Below, piece after piece: positions 62,863 through 64,000 of a DNA stretch of 64,000 bases. Origin of the DNA: Fusobacterium sp. IOR10. GTDB taxonomy: Bacteria > Fusobacteriota > Fusobacteriia > Fusobacteriales > Fusobacteriaceae. Both the position numbers and the translations under genes were made by a program. The stretch is taken from positions 34,168-98,167 of the forward strand of contig NZ_WJWY01000003.1 of the NCBI RefSeq assembly GCF_010367435.1, read 5' to 3'. The notes beneath the pieces are model-generated. The model saw only the letters and a program-made list of their open reading frames with translations. It was not told the origin of the DNA and made no database searches. Positions within the stretch are counted from its first letter, which is position 1, and every line of letters starts with the position of its first letter.

Positions 62863-63840
62863 ATGTCATATAATTACAAAGATTTAGGTCTTGAAAACAC
62901 AAAAGCGATGTTTGCAAAAGCAAACAAAAATGGTTATGCAGTACCAGCATTTAATTTTAATAACATGGAACAAATTCAAGCAATAGTTGAAGCTTGTGCT
63001 GAAATGGGTTCACCAGTTATATTACAATGTTCTAAAGGGGCAATGGAGTATATGGGGATTACTTATGTGGCTATGATGGCTAAAGCAGCGGTTGATTATG
63101 TTAAAATGATGGGATCAGACATTCCTATAGCATTACATTTAGATCATGGACCAAGTTTTGAAGTTGCTAAATTATGTATTGATAATGGATTTTCATCAGT
63201 AATGATAGATGGTTCATCTCTACCATTTGAAGAAAATATAGAAGAAGCTAAAAAAGTTGTTGAGTATGCTCATAAATTTGATATAACAGTGGAAGCTGAA
63301 TTAGGTGTTCTTGCTGGTATAGAAGATGATGTAAAAGCTGAAGATCATATTTATACAAATCCTGATCAAGTTGAGGAATTTGTAGCTAAAACTGGAGTTG
63401 ACTCATTAGCAATAGCTATAGGAACTTCTCATGGAGCTCACAAGTTCAAACCAGGTGATGATCCTAAATTAAGACTAGATATATTAAAAGAGTGTGAAGT
63501 AAGAGTTCCTGGGTTCCCTATAGTGTTACACGGTTCTTCAGCAGTTCCTGCTAAATATGTACAAATGATAAAAGAATTTGGAGGAACTATAAAGGATGCA
63601 ATTGGTATTCCTGATTCTGAATTAAGAAAAGCTACAAAATCATCAGTGGCAAAAATTAATGTTGATACTGACGGTAGATTAGCATTTACAGCTGGAGTTA
63701 GAAAAGCAATGCATGAAAATCCAGGTCAATTTGATTTAAGAAAATATTTAGGACCAGCTAAAGAAGAAATGAAATCTTACTATAAAACTAAAATAGTTAA
63801 TGTTTTCGGTTCTGAAGGAAGTTATACTAAATCAAAATAA
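62863..63840 (+). CDS. fba: Class II fructose-bisphosphate aldolase
   Basis: This 325-residue zinc aldolase of glycolysis/gluconeogenesis shows AVPAFNFNNMEQIQA near residue 26, the catalytic Asp and zinc His in IALHLDHGPS near 84, VEAELGVLAG near 145, GTSHGAHKFKPG near 190, and the HGSSAVP phosphate loop near 227. GGAGGAG precedes the ATG. The gene appears intact although an insertion sequence begins about 35 bases beyond its stop. No hairpin terminator is visible in the remaining gap. Confidence 0.95.
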   Translation: MSYNYKDLGLENTKAMFAKANKNGYAVPAFNFNNMEQIQAIVEACAEMGSPVILQCSKGAMEYMGITYVAMMAKAAVDYVKMMGSDIPIALHLDHGPSFEVAKLCIDNGFSSVMIDGSSLPFEENIEEAKKVVEYAHKFDITVEAELGVLAGIEDDVKAEDHIYTNPDQVEEFVAKTGVDSLAIAIGTSHGAHKFKPGDDPKLRLDILKECEVRVPGFPIVLHGSSAVPAKYVQMIKEFGGTIKDAIGIPDSELRKATKSSVAKINVDTDGRLAFTAGVRKAMHENPGQFDLRKYLGPAKEEMKSYYKTKIVNVFGSEGSYTKSK

Positions 63841-63874
63841 ATGTATGAAAGAAATTAAAAAAGAATATCCTTTT

Positions 63875-64000
63875 GTAGTGCACCCAAAATCTTAGACAAA
63901 TAAGATGGAGGGTGCATTTCTTATGTCCAAATTAACAAATAAACAAAAAATAGAAATTTATGAAAGAAGGTTGAAAGGAGAAACAGTAAAATCTTTAGCT
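63875..64000 (+). mobile_element. Left end of an IS3/IS150-like insertion sequence (cut by the window)
   Basis: The stretch beginning near 63875, GTAGTGCACCCAAAATCTTA, resembles the terminal repeat of IS150-group IS3 elements. It is followed by a ribosome site (GGAGGG, 63906-63911) and the start of an HTH transposase frame. The exact end and target duplication cannot be set, because the right end lies outside the window. Confidence 0.7.
63923..64000 (+). CDS. IS3-type transposase OrfA, N-terminus (3' partial)
   Basis: Twenty-six codons from ATG 63923 to the window edge read MSKLTNKQKIEIYERRLKG and continue ETVKSLA. The LTNKQKIEIYERR pattern with a following helix-turn-helix is typical of the N-terminus of IS3-family OrfA proteins, which bind the element's ends. 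GGAGGG lies 11 bases upstream. The rest lies beyond the window. Confidence 0.72.
   Translation, partial: MSKLTNKQKIEIYERRLKGETVKSLA

Overview
This window is AT-rich DNA from a Gram-negative-type bacterium with low-GC, Firmicute-like codon use. It carries an outer-membrane assembly block (tamB-bamA-skp-lpxD) together with KtrAB, CvfB, NhaC-family and Nudix genes. That combination fits the Fusobacteriota best (a Fusobacterium/Cetobacterium/Ilyobacter-like genome). This is an inference from gene content and style; no database search was possible.

Layout. 1-5015 (+): two adenine-deaminase-family genes and an NCS2-type nucleobase permease, a purine salvage unit cut by the left edge. 5050-9940: a sigma-54 enhancer-binding protein (minus) divergent from a MalY/PatB-type C-S lyase and an NhaC-family transporter (plus). 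A textbook -24/-12 sigma-54 promoter and an inverted-repeat array lie between them, and the activator has no standard start codon at its ribosome-binding site. 10015-13792 (minus): a sulfane-sulfur module made of a rhodanese-CsoR/CstR fusion regulator, a YeeE/YedE sulfur transporter and a CoA-disulfide-reductase-rhodanese fusion. 13872-19169: housekeeping genes (CvfB, an M15 lipoprotein, a small Cys-rich winged-helix protein, two tandem TtcA-like genes, MurI, a lipid kinase).

19223-32034 (minus): a large branched-chain amino-acid cluster. One unit is leader peptide - attenuator - ilvD-ilvG-ilvM. The second is leader peptide - attenuator - ilvB-ilvN-leuAC-leuD-leuB-ABC ATPase-ilvC. LeuA and LeuC are fused in one 964-residue protein. 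Both leader peptides are packed with Ile/Leu/Val codons. In both, a segment just after that run can pair with the 5' arm of the downstream terminator, which is classical attenuation logic.

32136-36607 (minus): a YgjP-like metalloprotease, a Nudix hydrolase, a HAD phosphatase and dTDP-sugar genes rmlB, rmlC and rmlA; rmlA is interrupted by a single in-frame amber codon. 36687-40931: mtnN, tRNA-Leu(UAA), an M24 aminopeptidase P and a DEAD-box helicase. 41003-47585 (+): mltG, a B12-type radical SAM gene, tilS, ftsH, and rpsO with a leader able to hide its own Shine-Dalgarno. 47717-60322 (+): ktrB-ktrA-mnmG-rsmG-tamB-bamA-skp-lpxD. 60462-63840 (+): a DUF2344 protein, serS, a small EcfT-like membrane protein and class II fba. 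The window ends inside the left end of an insertion sequence that looks like the IS3/IS150 group, about 35 bases after fba.
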